Below are positions 63,301 to 64,000 of a DNA stretch of 64,000 bases, piece by piece. The stretch covers positions 6,365,799 to 6,429,798 of the forward strand of contig CM067091.1 in NCBI GenBank assembly GCA_034008185.1, read 5' to 3'. Both the position numbers and the translations under genes were made by a program. This stretch comes from Gorsachius magnificus. Its lineage: Eukaryota; Chordata; Aves; Pelecaniformes; Ardeidae. Under the pieces are notes generated by a model. It searched no databases. It saw only the letters and a program-made list of their open reading frames with translations, and was not told the DNA's origin. Each line of letters opens with the position of its first letter. The stretch's first letter is position 1.

Positions 63301-63791
63301 GGGCCTGGGGACTCAAGTAGGGCTCAAAGTCATCATCGTTTAACCCATCCTTCTGATGCACGGAGCCGTTTTGCACTGAGATAGAGATGTAGAGCATTAG
63401 AAAGAACTCTGCCGATAAAACTCAAACGTTCGCCAACTTCAAGTATTTAAAGACAGACCTTATGACACAACCACCCCTCGCTAGTTTACACCACGCTTAG
63501 CCCAGCTGGGAGCGGAAAGACACGACACCACCGCACAAACGCTCAAACTTTCCCCAGCCCCCGGAGGGACGACAGGCTTCACCGCTCACGGTTTGTTTTG
63601 GTCCCAGCCGCCCCGCTGCTCAAAGGTGCGGAGACCCGAGGATATGCCGAGCAAATTTCGGAGGAGATCCTCCCCATCCCTCCCCCGCGGGCACGCTCCC
63701 CAAAGGCGCCGCTTTCCCGCGGGATCCCCCGTTTCCCAGCCCTCCCCACCGCCCGCGGGCTCTCACCTTTGTTGCCTTGGCCCTTGGGTCT
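42308..63791 (-). CDS. YTHDF2: YTHDF2, m6A mRNA reader (lacks only exon 1)
   Basis: YTHDF2 binds N6-methyladenosine in cytoplasmic mRNA and recruits CCR4-NOT for decay. Coding exons: 63767-63791 (RPKGQGNK, 25 nt), 63296-63375 ([11 protein letters not shown] ... SPQARP), 57485-59071 (529 codons) and 42308-42331 (ERQGRVK and stop). The large exon has the Tyr/Pro/Gln-rich low-complexity N-terminus ([19 protein letters not shown]) and the YTH domain (from about [13 protein letters not shown]) with all three aromatic-cage tryptophans ([19 protein letters not shown]). With the nine missing first-exon residues (MSASSLLEQ in human), the protein would be 580 residues against 579 in human. Splice phases agree throughout. 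The last intron is 15.2 kb. Exon 1 is not in the 209 bases upstream of exon 2. An ATG at 63809-63811 is out of frame and not used. YTHDF1 and YTHDF3 are excluded by sequence. Confidence 0.98.
42604..43048 (+). mobile_element. CR1 LINE, 3' fragment (young)
   Basis: The sequence runs from TCCAGAGAAGGGTGACG through GGCCTCAAGTTGTGCC and GGAAAAATTTCTTCCCC to the avian CR1 terminus CTTTTCCAACCTAAAC ... ATTCTATGATTC. It covers the end of ORF2 and the 3'UTR, and is truncated at its 5' end as usual. It is antisense to YTHDF2 and ends its 5' side only about 270 bp from the last exon. Divergence is low relative to the others here. Confidence 0.95.
49320..50395 (+). mobile_element. CR1 LINE, old 5'-truncated copy
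   Basis: The frame at 49370-49480 reads [20 protein letters not shown], the conserved C-terminal part of CR1 reverse transcriptase (FINDLEKGV...KFADDTKLF). This is followed by CAGAGAAGAGCAACAGGGATGA-like 3' sequence (49785) and an end resembling GGTCTGACCCAGTGTAG...TTCTT (50360-50390). Several indels and stops show it is long dead. Confidence 0.8.
53775..54075 (+). mobile_element. CR1 LINE, 3' fragment
   Basis: Characteristic CR1 strings are present: CTTCTCAGAGGTGTTCAG, GACAAGGGGCAGTGGGCAC, GTGAGGAAGAACCTCTTTAC, CACTGGAACAAGCTGCCC and the end GGTCCCTTCCAACCC ... GATTCTGTGGG. It is a 5'-truncated 3' end in plus orientation inside the YTHDF2 intron. Confidence 0.93.
56872..57105 (+). mobile_element. 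CR1 LINE, old 3' fragment
   Basis: GGCCTTAAACTGCAGCAAGG, GACTTAGGTTGGGCATTAG and GATTGCCTGGGGAGG follow the CR1 3' consensus. The end (GGATTAGGCAACCATTGAAAG) is more divergent. It lies about 380 bp from the YTHDF2 YTH-domain exon. Confidence 0.8.
59072..63295 (-). other. YTHDF2: YTHDF2 intron 3
   Basis: The donor CGGCCG|GTGAGTATG is at 63291-63295 and the acceptor TTTTTTTTCTTTTCAG precedes AATAATGC. The intron is of balanced composition with a 20-nt A run at 63018-63037. I see no repeats of a recognised family and no exon. Confidence 0.8.
63376..63766 (-). other. YTHDF2: YTHDF2 intron 2
   Basis: This 391-nt intron lies between the 25-nt exon 2 and exon 3. The donor is AACAAAG|GTGAGAG and the acceptor ATCTCAG. 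It crosses the edge of the CpG-rich block from about 63540 rightward. Confidence 0.85.
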
Positions 63792-64000
63792 CTGGCGCGG
63801 CGGCGCGGCATGGAAAGAGAGAGAGCGAGCGGTGAGTCAGGGGGGCGAAGCGGCCCCGGCGCGGGCGGGGAGCCCGGCGAGGCGCGGCCCGGCCCGGCGG
63901 GGGGAGGCCCGGCCGGGGGGGGGCCGGCCCCGCCCCAGCCCGGCCCGCGCCCCCGCCGCTAGGCCCCGAGCGGCGGCCTCGCCTAGCGGGCCAGGCCCGG
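63792..64000. promoter_or_regulatory. YTHDF2: YTHDF2 CpG island (intron 1 or promoter-proximal)
   Basis: The last 209 bases are almost pure G/C with many CpG. Exon 2 is preceded on the minus strand by a pyrimidine tract (CTCGCTCTCTCTCTTTCC) and CGCGCCAG, a usable acceptor. Exon 1 with the true start is expected beyond 64000. On the plus strand AGCGAGCG|GTGAGTCAG (GTGAGT at 63832-63837) is a consensus-quality donor, compatible with a divergent transcript from the same island. Confidence 0.6.

Noticed and set aside
63620..63811. [12 protein letters not shown] start for YTHDF2
   Set aside because: Its ATG is out of frame with RPKGQGNK and reads through the exon 2 donor. The family start MSASSLLEQ is expected beyond the window.

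Overview
This window is nuclear DNA from a vertebrate, almost certainly a bird. It has GT-AG spliced genes with small introns and very GC-rich intergenic DNA typical of an avian microchromosome. It carries CR1 LINE fragments with the avian 3' end (ATTCTATGATTC-like). There are no Alu- or L1-type elements, bacterial operons or CRISPR arrays. Species cannot be named from the sequence. Every gene recognised lies on the minus strand.

Layout, left to right: ASAP3 first coding exon (647-772; the rest of the gene lies left of the window); E2F2, complete in six coding exons (4290-11490), with a minor-spliceosome AT-AC intron and an E2F-site-rich promoter; the decayed remains of the sperm calcium channel gene CATSPER4 (about 13304-16982); ID3 (22089-22663 plus a UTR exon); a long intergenic stretch with tandem repeats and candidate conserved non-coding DNA (22.9-32.7 kb); three consecutive exons of a methionine sulfoxide reductase A (MsrA)-like gene whose catalytic cysteine is missing (32779-33939); another intergenic stretch (34-41.4 kb); and YTHDF2 (41.4 kb to beyond 63.8 kb), complete except for its first nine codons. 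YTHDF2 has a 15-kb last intron that holds four CR1 fragments.

ASAP3-E2F2-ID3 is the same order and orientation as on human 1p36. YTHDF2 is some 5 Mb away in human, so its closeness to ID3 reflects a lineage rearrangement. E2F2 (G1/S transcription), ID3 (HLH inhibitor of differentiation) and YTHDF2 (m6A mRNA reader) are housekeeping or developmental regulators with no operon-like link.

The two most notable items are the CATSPER4 pseudogene and the MsrA-like gene. The first is a dated scar of CatSper loss: some exons keep codon-exact length and an intact pore, while others carry a +1 frameshift, a +2 frameshift, a TAG stop and broken splice sites. The second has intact frames and splice phases but Arg-Gly where the family has Cys-Phe. 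A short motif (GGGGAAACTGAGGCA) is also scattered at least eight times, in both orientations, across 7.7-33 kb. Two apparent frame breaks at G/C runs in E2F2 exon 1 warn that some indels here could be assembly errors.
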